Positions 34,316-42,200 of a DNA stretch of 64,000 nucleotides are shown one piece after another (within the stretch, counting starts at the first letter, position 1; the number at the start of each line of letters is the position of its first letter). A program made the translations under genes and the position numbers. Source of the DNA: M2408 sp046303515 (GTDB lineage Bacteria > Bacteroidota > Bacteroidia > Flavobacteriales_D > Crocinitomicaceae); contig JBKCGI010000115.1 of NCBI GenBank assembly GCA_046303515.1, positions 1-64,000 on the forward strand. The letters run 5' to 3'. The notes below the pieces were generated by a model, which searched no databases, was not told the origin of the DNA, and saw only the letters and a list, made by a program, of their open reading frames with translations.

Positions 34316-34828
34316 TCAATATCTTTCATGAACTACTGAGCTGTGGTGTTTCGTATGACCAACAATCATAAATCCCAAGGCTCGTGCTGTAAAAACATTT
34401 TGATTGGCTTTTCCTTCAAAATCGAGCATATTTTCATTGAAGTAGGAAAACATATAAATCGTTGATTCTCTTAAAAGTACAAACTCTCTGAGCATTTCTT
34501 TTAAACTTCGTCCCTGTGCATTTGAGTTTGCCACATACAAATCGTCATCGTATCCCGAAAGTTCAGTTGCATCTTGTCTCGAAAAGCGCAAGGCACGGTA
34601 AGCAAACACACGTTCTACATCAATGATATGACTCAAAACTTCTTTCACAGTCCATTTCCCTTCCGAATAAGCGAAATTCTCTTTATCTCCTACAAATTTT
34701 TCAAAGGTATTTGTCGTGTCCTTTAGGTTTAAGCGCAATGCTAAAATCAAATCATCTTCCTTAACAAGATTGATGTAGTTCCTGAAATATGCGCTGAATT
34801 TTTCGAGAATTGGTTTTTGGATGGACAT
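34316..34828 (-). CDS. DinB-family (four-helix, metal-dependent) protein
   Basis: 170 aa from the ATG giving MSIQKPILEKFSAYF. The frame opens 16 codons earlier, abutting the ATPase stop, but the internal ATG is the one conserved in the duplicated fragment at 36322-36368, so it is preferred. DinB/DUF664-type four-helix bundle with putative metal histidines: VLSHIIDVERVFAYRAL and the C-terminal GHTKHHSSVVHERY. Members include thiol-dependent transferases and many of unknown role. It lies directly downstream of the AAA ATPase gene, which may have been inserted between dinB and its old promoter. Confidence 0.85.
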   Translation of the reverse strand: MSIQKPILEKFSAYFRNYINLVKEDDLILALRLNLKDTTNTFEKFVGDKENFAYSEGKWTVKEVLSHIIDVERVFAYRALRFSRQDATELSGYDDDLYVANSNAQGRSLKEMLREFVLLRESTIYMFSYFNENMLDFEGKANQNVFTARALGFMIVGHTKHHSSVVHERY

Positions 34829-34831
34829 GTT
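34785..34831 (-). repeat. Direct repeat copy A: 5' end of dinB
   Basis: This 47-bp segment covers the dinB start codon and first 14 codons. It is repeated with one mismatch at 36322-36368 in the same orientation. Weaker similarity continues upstream of the ATG for about 35 bp. Confidence 0.85.
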
Positions 34832-34876
34832 TTTTTGTTTCAAAATTAATCTTTTTTCTGTTTTCCTAAACTTCAC

Positions 34877-36067
34877 TCAATACAAAAAACCAAACATCCA
34901 CAATGGAATTTTATTGTTTATCCCGCTTGTGATTTCGTCTAAGGCCAAATAACTTTGCTCAATTCCTGCAATTTGCTTGAAACTTTTGGACGCTCCGCCA
35001 ACTTCAAACAAGTAATTATTATCTACAATGAAATCTCCTTTTGGAGCAAGTCGGACGCTGTGTTTAGAGTTTACTTGATTGACAAAATACGTTTCTCTTA
35101 ATGTGCCAATATTTACGGTACTTTGACTTAAATAAAGCAAATTAGTATTTTGCAAATAAATTTTGTCTGGTTTGGTGAGTTGGGAATAAAATTTCCCGTT
35201 CATTCTCGCAAGAAATAACACAGAAGCCTTTTGCAAAGAGTTTAAATAATTCAGTAAAGTAATGCGATCTATTTCAATCGATTCAGCCAATTTTGTAATA
35301 TTTGGTTGATAAGGAGCTTGTACTGAAAGCAGATAAATTAATTTCCTGATTTTTGGAATTTTTACTAAATCAATTGCTTCAATTAGCGCCATATCTTGCT
35401 CTAAAACTACATTCAGAACATTCATTAATTTATGGTGATAATTCTTTGTTCCTTCCAAATAAAATGGAAAATAACCGTGTTTCAAATATGCCGAAAAATG
35501 TTCCAAAGGTTTGATTTTTGAAGTGATTTCTTGCGCAATTTCTTCGTGGTTTTGCAATATTTCTTCCAAACTAAGCACTGGAAAACTCAATTTATGTTGA
35601 ATATTCAAGAATTCACGGTACGATAGTCCATTTAAAGTATAGACAACACTTCTTCGACTTAAATCTGCATTTCCTTTGTGGATGTCCAGAATGGAAGAAC
35701 CTGAAGCAACAACTTTTAAATCTCGCATTTTATCGCGAATGTTTTTGAGCTCCTGACTCCAATTTTCGTATTTATGAATTTCATCAATGAATAAGTGCGT
35801 GCCACCCAATTGTGCATGGTTTTTCGCCAAATCATACAATCTATAACTTGACAAACTGATATCGTCCATACTAATATAAAGTGCCTTTGTGCTTTTGCCG
35901 AAATTTTCTTTAATGTGTTGTAGTATTAAAGTTGTTTTGCCAACTCCTCGCGAACCAACTATAAACAACAAAGGTTCGTTCCAGTCTATTTCATCAATAA
36001 AACTCCTTCTAAAGCTTGGTTTTAGCGCGCTCAGTGTTTCAACATATTCTAAATACACCTTGTCCAT
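34877..36067 (-). CDS. AAA ATPase with DUF4143 C-terminal domain
   Basis: 396 aa. Walker A VGSRGVGKTTL near residue 36-46, Walker B LFIDEIHKYENW, and a sensor-like VVASGSSILDI. The second half is a DUF4143-type domain with a winged-helix segment (PNITKLAESIEIDRITLLNYLNSL) and a nuclease-fold-like end (FIVDNNYLFEVGGASKSF). Such ATPases are frequent accessory genes in bacteria and archaea with unproven function. The gene lies between two copies of the dinB 5' end, has its own promoter with two palindromes (36084-36148), and ends one base before the longest possible dinB frame. Confidence 0.88.
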   Translation of the reverse strand: MDKVYLEYVETLSALKPSFRRSFIDEIDWNEPLLFIVGSRGVGKTTLILQHIKENFGKSTKALYISMDDISLSSYRLYDLAKNHAQLGGTHLFIDEIHKYENWSQELKNIRDKMRDLKVVASGSSILDIHKGNADLSRRSVVYTLNGLSYREFLNIQHKLSFPVLSLEEILQNHEEIAQEITSKIKPLEHFSAYLKHGYFPFYLEGTKNYHHKLMNVLNVVLEQDMALIEAIDLVKIPKIRKLIYLLSVQAPYQPNITKLAESIEIDRITLLNYLNSLQKASVLFLARMNGKFYSQLTKPDKIYLQNTNLLYLSQSTVNIGTLRETYFVNQVNSKHSVRLAPKGDFIVDNNYLFEVGGASKSFKQIAGIEQSYLALDEITSGINNKIPLWMFGFLY

Positions 36068-36083
36068 GTCCTGTTGTTTTTCA

Positions 36084-36113
36084 CAAAGGTATAAAAATGT
36101 TTGTTACAAACAA
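36084..36113 (-). promoter_or_regulatory. Promoter of the AAA ATPase gene
   Basis: Minus strand: TTG (36111-36113), 19-bp spacer, TACCTTTG (36084-36091), fitting the Bacteroidota consensus. The -7 box ends 17 bp before the ATG. The palindrome at 36098-36112 overlaps the spacer and -33 box. Confidence 0.6.
36098..36112. promoter_or_regulatory. Putative operator palindrome in the ATPase promoter
   Basis: TGTTTGT-T-ACAAACA: perfect 7-bp arms with a 1-nt centre, lying inside the promoter, as expected of a repressor or autoregulatory site. Confidence 0.5.
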
Positions 36114-36130
36114 CAAAAATTTTAAATTAA

Positions 36131-36148
36131 TGTTTATTATAATAAACA
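36131..36148. promoter_or_regulatory. Second putative operator palindrome upstream of the ATPase promoter
   Basis: TGTTTATTATAATAAACA is a perfect 18-bp palindrome. Its TGTTTAT arms resemble the TGTTTGT arms of the first palindrome; a further half-site AATAAACAAA lies near 36175. Confidence 0.5.
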
Positions 36149-36321
36149 AATAAATTGTTAAAATGTATATTGAAATAAACAAAAATAAGTGTTTTATGTT
36201 GAGTGTTTTAAATGGAAATGGGTTTTGTTTAGAAATTTTCAAAAAGTATTTGTTTGTATTTTCGTTTTAAATGAAGTGTTTGTCTAAACTTTCACCTTTT
36301 ATGTGATAGATTATTCTTTTA

Positions 36322-36368
36322 AAATATGCGCTGAATTTTTCGAGATTTGGTTTTTGGATGGACATGTT
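36322..36368 (-). repeat. Direct repeat copy B: dinB 5' remnant
   Basis: 46 of 47 bases match 34785-34831. Read on the minus strand it encodes MSIQKPNLEKFSAYFK and then a stop after KRI, so it is a dead start fragment. It lies 1,537 bp from copy A. Confidence 0.85.
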
Positions 36369-36428
36369 ATTTCTTTTAAAATTAAACTTTTTTGTTTAAT
36401 TTAATTTGCACGCACTTATTCCAACAGA

Positions 36429-37037
36429 CTATTGATTGTTAAGTTGTTTGTTAGCTTTCATGAGGTTGTACAAAAGTCTTCCAAGGTCTTCTTGTTCAAT
36501 ATCCCAGTCTTCAACGGGATGAATAATTTCATCTCCGGATATCAAATAGAATTTTAAGTTTAAAGTCGTTACTTTTTGTTGTCTTTTTTTAACGAAACAA
36601 ATAAAAATTATGTCTGAAAAATTCAAAACATTGTCGGTCGAAAGTTGAATGTAATTGTCGTTTATAATTGCCGGAGTCTTTTTTTTGAAAAGTAAAATTA
36701 GACAAGATACTGGCCAAACTATAAATATTCCAAGAAAGATTAATAAAGGGATAAATTCAAAGTCCAGTGCTTTTGCAAGAAAATCAAAATTGCTTTTAGA
36801 CTGTTGACCGAGCGTTGTTATTCCCAATATAATTATCCACATTCCGCAAAATAAAAAGAGATACTTTTTATGACGCTTGATGATTAAAGGTGTTGTAATT
36901 GTTTTTGCACTTGTTTCGGTTTCAGGATCTGTTAAAAAGTCTAAATGATTGGGGTGTTTAGTGAATTCGACCCAAAACTTTTTTCTGTCTACTTTATTTT
37001 TTTCGATCTCTGCTCTTATTTGGTCTATATTCTTCAT
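36429..37037 (-). CDS. Two-helix membrane protein of unknown function
   Basis: 202 aa. A charged cytoplasmic N-terminus of ~55 residues (IRAEIEKNKVDRKKFWVEF), two transmembrane helices (about 58-77 and 92-116), then a C-terminal soluble region with beta-strand pattern (YIQLSTDNVLNFSDIIFICF, LKFYLISGDEIIHPVEDW) that resembles small membrane proteins with a PH-like domain. No known family is certain. It is 27 bp downstream of another membrane-protein gene and probably co-transcribed with it. Confidence 0.6.
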   Translation of the reverse strand: MKNIDQIRAEIEKNKVDRKKFWVEFTKHPNHLDFLTDPETETSAKTITTPLIIKRHKKYLFLFCGMWIIILGITTLGQQSKSNFDFLAKALDFEFIPLLIFLGIFIVWPVSCLILLFKKKTPAIINDNYIQLSTDNVLNFSDIIFICFVKKRQQKVTTLNLKFYLISGDEIIHPVEDWDIEQEDLGRLLYNLMKANKQLNNQ

Positions 37038-37064
37038 AACAATAACTGTTAAAGTAGTGAGGGC

Positions 37065-37481
37065 TTAGGCGCTGTTATCTGTTGGTTTAATATTTCTTAT
37101 CTTGATTAAAATGTACAATGTAAAGAAACATAAAATCAATTCTGTAATTAAGCTCCATTTAGGTAATCCAAAATCAATGTTATGGTATCCAATTGTCAAA
37201 TGGTTATAGAGCATTGTACAGCCTAGAATCAATGGAGCAATGAACGCATAAATTATTCTCAATGTCATATCAAGTGCGTCATTTTTAATTCTAATCAATC
37301 CTAAAAATTGTATACTATTAATTAATAGAAGCGAGAGTAACATTAGAATTGAGCCAATAACTATTAGAGCAAAGCATTGAAAACATTCTTGATTATTCAT
37401 TATAACCCCACTTAGGAATAATACCATTGGCGGTAAGATTGAAGCCAATAAATACGTTAATAGGATTTTTCTAAATTTCAT
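37065..37481 (-). CDS. Four-helix integral membrane protein of unknown function
   Basis: 138 aa, almost entirely hydrophobic: helices near 8-27, 35-58, 75-97 and 108-128. A Cys-containing loop (MNNQECFQCF) sits between the first two. No domain recognised. It is the upstream gene of a two-gene unit with 36429-37037. A 218-bp gap without a visible gene separates it from hepT. Confidence 0.55.
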   Translation of the reverse strand: MKFRKILLTYLLASILPPMVLFLSGVIMNNQECFQCFALIVIGSILMLLSLLLINSIQFLGLIRIKNDALDMTLRIIYAFIAPLILGCTMLYNHLTIGYHNIDFGLPKWSLITELILCFFTLYILIKIRNIKPTDNSA

Positions 37482-37699
37482 TATGACCTAATTAATTCAA
37501 TTGATGCACACTTGTTACTTACAAATAGCTATTATATATCCGCACCTTTATTTCACTTAACCTATCATTTTTTGAAAGTAAAAACGAACCAAAACTGCAA
37601 ATATCTCCTCCAAATTTACAATTTTCCTCAAACATTCCACCAAAACAATTCTATTCAAAAAGCGAAAATTTCAGACTAAATCAAATCATTTTTTTGCTT

Positions 37700-38038
37700 C
37701 TACTCGTTTAAAAGCTTTTCCACTTCATTTTGTAATTTAGGTAAATCTCTGATTAAAATTCCCCAAATTACATCATCGGAGACAGAATCATAACCATGAA
37801 TTATTCTATTTCTTACATCAACAATTTTTCTTGAGTTTGAAATTTCAATTTCAGTATTTTCTTTTAGAATGCGACTCATTGCTTCACCAATGATTTCGAT
37901 GTTTCTTTCGACAGCTCTTTTGGTTCTTAAATCATTTTGATAAATTTCAAATAATTTTGGAGTTTCTGCAAAATAGCTCTCGATTTCATTTATAGAACTT
38001 AAGATGTCGTAAAGCCAAGTTTTAACCTTATGAACCAT
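37700..38038 (-). CDS. hepT: HepT-like HEPN toxin (DUF86)
   Basis: 112 aa, all-helical HEPN RNase toxin. The signature RX4HXY is intact: Arg76, His81 and Tyr83 in VRNRIIHGYD. In studied MntA-HepT systems HepT cleaves RNA and is silenced when MntA adds AMP residues to the tyrosine of this motif. It overlaps the upstream antitoxin gene by 11 bp, the order antitoxin-toxin normal for the pair. Length and motifs look functional. Confidence 0.88.
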   Translation of the reverse strand: MVHKVKTWLYDILSSINEIESYFAETPKLFEIYQNDLRTKRAVERNIEIIGEAMSRILKENTEIEISNSRKIVDVRNRIIHGYDSVSDDVIWGILIRDLPKLQNEVEKLLNE

Positions 38039-38330
38039 AAATCAAAACTTTATTTTGGTTTATTGCACTCCTGAAATATGGATTTTTGATAGCTTTTTCT
38101 TCCAACAAATCAATACTTCTTTTTAAAATATTTTCAAGTGAAAACTTTAAGTTGTAATAATTATCACCATAATCTAATACATCTAAATTTTCAAAATCAA
38201 CAATCAAATCAACATCACTTTCTTTATTGAATTTATCCGTTAAAATAGAACCAAATGCATATAAAGATTTCACTTTATGTGCTTTACATAAAGTCAAAAT
38301 GTCTTTTGTATGATTTTTTATTAAGTTCAT
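38028..38330 (-). CDS. mntA: MntA-like nucleotidyltransferase antitoxin
   Basis: 100 aa from the ATG giving MNLIKNHTKDIL. The frame extends to a TTG at 38351, but a TACTTTTG promoter element overlaps that point, so the ATG 12-20 bp downstream is preferred. The minimal nucleotidyltransferase motif GSX10DXD is present: Gly-Ser in YAFGS, then Asp-Val-Asp in ESDVDLIVDF. It is expected to AMPylate and neutralise HepT. Confidence 0.88.
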   Translation of the reverse strand: MNLIKNHTKDILTLCKAHKVKSLYAFGSILTDKFNKESDVDLIVDFENLDVLDYGDNYYNLKFSLENILKRSIDLLEEKAIKNPYFRSAINQNKVLIYGS

Positions 38331-38348
38331 ATAATTATTAATTTTACT

Positions 38349-38356
38349 CAAAAGTA
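38349..38356 (-). promoter_or_regulatory. Candidate -7 element of the mntA-hepT promoter
   Basis: TACTTTTG on the minus strand fits TAnnTTTG and ends 18 bp before the proposed mntA ATG, which decides the start. Confidence 0.5.
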
Positions 38357-38474
38357 CAAAAAATAGATTTCATAAATCTTATTTTTTTTGTTAAAATTAA
38401 AATTATTTTCTTAACTTCGATTTGAACCTATTTAAATTTAAAAAGTCCTATATTTTGTAGGTACAACTAAACTT

Positions 38475-38936
38475 ATGGCAAATTCGTATACTCAAATTCA
38501 CATTCAATATGTGTTTGTTGTCAAATTTCGTGATGGCTTGATTCATCCTAAGTGGAAAGAGGAACTTTTCAAATATATATCAGGTATAATAAAGTTTCAC
38601 AATCACAAATTACTAGCAATTAATGGTGTGGAAAACCATATTCACGTTTTGGTAGGAATGAAACCTACGCAAACAATTTCTGAACTTGCCCAAGTGATTA
38701 AGGCTAATTCTTCCAAATGGATTAATGAAACAAAAATGGAAAGATTTAGATTTGAATGGCAAGCTGGCTTTGGAGCTTTTTCTTATTCGAAATGGGATGT
38801 AGAAAAAATAATTAACTACATTCAGAATCAAGAAGAGCATCATAAAAAGAAAACTTTCAAAGAAGAGTATTTGAAGTTTTTGGAAGATTTTGAAATTGAT
38901 TTTGATGAGAAGTACATTTTTCAAGAACCGATTTGA
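38475..38936 (+). CDS. REP-associated tyrosine transposase (RAYT; IS200/Y1-type)
   Basis: A 153-aa HUH-superfamily transposase of IS200/IS605 TnpA type. The HxH metal-binding motif is His55-Ile-His57 in GVENHIHVLVG. The catalytic tyrosine is probably Tyr115 in KIINYIQNQEEHH. It is intact and full length. No TnpB and no IS ends are evident; instead, five short palindromes lie within 205 bp of its stop (38949-39139). That arrangement is typical of RAYTs, domesticated single-copy transposases that move REP palindromes rather than themselves. Confidence 0.85.
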   Translation: MANSYTQIHIQYVFVVKFRDGLIHPKWKEELFKYISGIIKFHNHKLLAINGVENHIHVLVGMKPTQTISELAQVIKANSSKWINETKMERFRFEWQAGFGAFSYSKWDVEKIINYIQNQEEHHKKKTFKEEYLKFLEDFEIDFDEKYIFQEPI

Positions 38937-38948
38937 TGCTTTGATACC

Positions 38949-39139
38949 ATCCCTCTGGGATTCTGATTGTCTCCACTCCTTCGTTGTTACGCACATTTTA
39001 TCCCTATGGGATTAGCATTTTGGCTTTTCCTTTCGAGTTGAGAGAATTACATCCCTATGGAATTGGTAATGTTAATCCCGTAGGGATGTAATTCATCTAA
39101 AAACTAAGCTATGAACAATGAACTAAGTCCCCGAGGGAC
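38949..39139. repeat. Cluster of five REP-like palindromes downstream of the RAYT
   Basis: Units: ATCCCTCTGGGAT (38949-38961), ATCCCTATGGGAT (39000-39012), ATCCCTATGGAAT (39051-39063), ATCCCGTAGGGAT (39075-39087), GTCCCCGAGGGAC (39127-39139). Units 3 and 4 sit in a perfect 14-bp inverted repeat: GAATTACATCCCTA (39044-39057) and TAGGGATGTAATTC (39081-39094). The region, a 301-bp gap before dnaE, holds no gene. Confidence 0.8.
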
Positions 39140-39210
39140 GACATTAAAACTCTAGGCATATCTTGTTAATAAAATCTAACAAAATCTTTTTATAATAGAG
39201 CTCTTTTACG

Positions 39211-39218
39211 TAACTTTG
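39211..39218 (+). promoter_or_regulatory. Candidate -7 element of the dnaE promoter
   Basis: TAACTTTG fits TAnnTTTG, 19 bp before the dnaE ATG. A TTTT stretch at 39187-39190 lies at -33 distance. Confidence 0.5.
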
Positions 39219-39237
39219 TTTTCCCTAATATTTTAGC

Positions 39238-42200
39238 ATGTACATCATATTTGATACCGAAACCACTGGTCTTCCGAAGGATTGGAATTTAGATTATACC
39301 CATACGGATAATTGGCCTCGTGCGGTACAAATTGCTTGGCAGTTGCACGATGATTTCGGGAATTTGGTGGAAGCCAAAGATTTCCTGATTCGTCCTGAAA
39401 ATTTTGATATTCCTTTTGACGCTGAAAGAATCCATGGAATTTCCACGCAATTGGCTCAAACAATGGGTGAATCCTTGGAGGATGTGGCAAAGATTTTCAA
39501 CGAAGCACTTCAAAAAGCTAAATTTGTTGTTGGTCAAAATATTGGCTTCGATAAAAATATCATGGGAGCTGAGTTTCACAGGCTTGGTTTGGAAAATAAT
39601 TTACAAGAAATTCCTGTTTTAGATACCTGTACCGAAGATTCTGCGAAATTGGTTGCCTTCATCGATTTCTTCAAAAATGGAGATAAACGCGATAGTAAAA
39701 AAAATAGATTCGGGGATTTAATTCTTGAAAATGGGCAAGAAATAAAAGAAAGTGCTTATTTCAAAAACGATGATCAAGCGGCAGAAAGAGAATCCGTGAG
39801 AAAATTGGCTGCAAATTGGTTTGAAGTTCCTAAAAAAGACCAAGAGTTTGTCTTGAATGGAATGAAGAAACAAAAATTCCCAACGCTTTCTGAGTTACAC
39901 CAAGCTTTGTTCGAAGTTCCGTTTTCGGAAGCACACAACGCAACTGCCGATGTGGAAGCTACGACCCGTTGTTTCTTCGAAATGATTCGCTGTGAAGTTT
40001 TCACTGAAAAAGAAGTTCAGCAAGAATTAGCCTATTTCCATAAATTCAAGGAACTCAATCCAAATCCGATTGCTTTAATTGGTTTGAAGCATTTGAATTT
40101 AAAAGAGGAAAGTTTAAAACTTAAGGAAAAAGCCCAAGAGGAAAGCGCTAAAAAACGAGCAGAATCGGGCTCCAATGTTGCAGTTGATACGATTCCTTTT
40201 GCTCATTTACACAACCATTCTCAGTTTTCGATTTTGCAGTCCACTTCAAGCATTCAAGCATTGGTGAAAAAAACGGCTGACTTGGATTTGCCAGCGGTTG
40301 CTTTGACGGATACAGGAAACATGATGGCAGCCTTTCACTTTGAAAAAGCAATTGCGGGACACAATAAAAAAATTAAAGAAGAACGCAAAGAAGCGGAAGA
40401 AAAAGGCGAAGAATACCATAAAAAAGAAATTTTACCAATCATTGGTTGCGAATTTAATGTTTGCGCCAATCACCTAGATAAAAGCAACAAAGACAATGGT
40501 TCACAAATGGTTTTGCTGGCCAAAAATAAAAAAGGCTATCAAAATTTAATCAAACTTTCATCCATTGCTTTTACGCATGGAATGTATTACGTTCCGCGAA
40601 TCGATAAAAATCTCATCGAACAATACAAAGAAGATATCATTGTGTTGACTGGTGGAATTTATGGTGAAATTCCAAGTTTGATTTTGAATGTTGGAGAAAA
40701 CCAAGCGGAACAAGCACTTTTATGGTGGAAAGAACGTTTTGGAGAAGATTTTTATTTGGAGGTGATGCGTCATGGACAAGAGAATGAAAATCGTGTCAAT
40801 GAAACTTTAGTTCGCTTTTCTGAAAAACACAATGTCAAATTAGTAGCGACCAACAATACTTTTTACCTCAATAAATCGGATGCGAAATCACATGATATTT
40901 TGTTGTGCGTGAAAGATGGAGAATTGGTTTCAACGCCAAAGGGTAGGGGACGCGGTTTTCGTTTTGGTTTAGACAACGAAGAATATTACTACAAAACGGC
41001 TGATGAAATGCGTCAGTTGTTTGCAGATTTACCTCAAGCTTTGGAAACAATTCCTGAGATTTTGGCAAAAATTGAACCTTATCCATTGGCGAGAGAAGTT
41101 TTGTTGCCAGCATTTGATATTCCTGAAGAATTTCAAGATGCAGAGGATCAATTAGATGGCGGAAAACGAGGTGAAAATAATTATTTACGTCACCTAACTT
41201 ACGAAGGAGCCAAAAAACGTTACGAAGAAATTACAGACGAAATTCGAGATCGTATTGATTTTGAGTTAGAAACCATTGCGCGAACAGGATATCCTGGTTA
41301 CTTTTTGATTGTACAAGATTTTTGTCATGCTGCAAGAGCAATGGGAGTTTCCGTTGGACCTGGTCGTGGATCGGCTGCTGGTTCTGCGGTAGCATATTGT
41401 ATCCAAATCACTAATGTTGACCCGATTAAATACGACTTACTTTTTGAGCGTTTCTTAAATCCAGATCGTGTTTCGATGCCCGATATCGATATTGACTTTG
41501 ACGATGAAGGTCGTGGTCGTGTAATTGATTGGGTAATCGAAAAATACGGTTCAAGTCAAGTAGCCCAAATCATTACGTATGGAACGATGGCGGCGAAATC
41601 TTCCATTCGAGATACTGCAAGAGCACTGGACTTACCTTTGTTTGAGGCAGATCGTTTGGCGAAGTTAGTTCCAGATATTTCCTTGAGCAAAATGTTCAAT
41701 TTGGACGATGCCGCCTTAATTGAAAAACTTAAAAATAAAAACGAAGAATTTCAAAAAGCAAACGAACTGAAGAAAATTGCCGAAGGAAATGATTTGCAAG
41801 CACAAGTTATCAATCAAGCGAGAAATATCGAAGGCTCGGTTCGAAATACTGGTATTCACGCCTGCGGTGTAATTATCACGCCAGACGACATTACAAATTA
41901 CGTTCCTGTTGCTTTAGCTAAAGATTCAGAAATGTATTGTACGCAATTCGACAACTCGGTGGCAGAAGAAGCTGGTTTGTTGAAAATGGACTTCTTGGGT
42001 CTAAAAACCTTGACTTTAATCAAGCATGCGGTTAAAAATGTCAAACAAACCAAAGGAATTGAATTGGATCCTGATACTTTTCCGGTAGATGATACGCCGA
42101 CATACGAATTGTTCCAACGAGGAGAAACGGTCGGGATTTTCCAATACGAGTCTCCCGGAATGCAAAAATATATGCGTGAGCTGAAACCAACAGTTTTCGC

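Larger units (their letters stand above)
36068..36428. other. 361-bp intergenic region: ATPase promoter, palindromes and a dinB remnant
   Basis: From left to right: the promoter of the ATPase gene (36084-36113), two palindromes (36098-36112 and 36131-36148), about 170 bp of AT-rich sequence without features, and the duplicated dinB 5' fragment (36322-36368). No gene. Confidence 0.7.

Noticed and set aside
38475..38936. Active IS200/IS605 insertion sequence
   Set aside because: No TnpB, and no clear subterminal hairpins delimiting an element; the RAYT reading explains the flanking palindromes better, though a genome-wide copy count is needed.
34316..38936. A complete phage-defence island
   Set aside because: An AAA ATPase, TA pair and transposase are suggestive, but no known defence effector is identifiable and the two membrane proteins are unassigned.
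38949..39139. CRISPR array downstream of the transposase
   Set aside because: The repeats are 13-bp palindromes at uneven spacing without constant-length repeats and spacers, and no cas genes are near.
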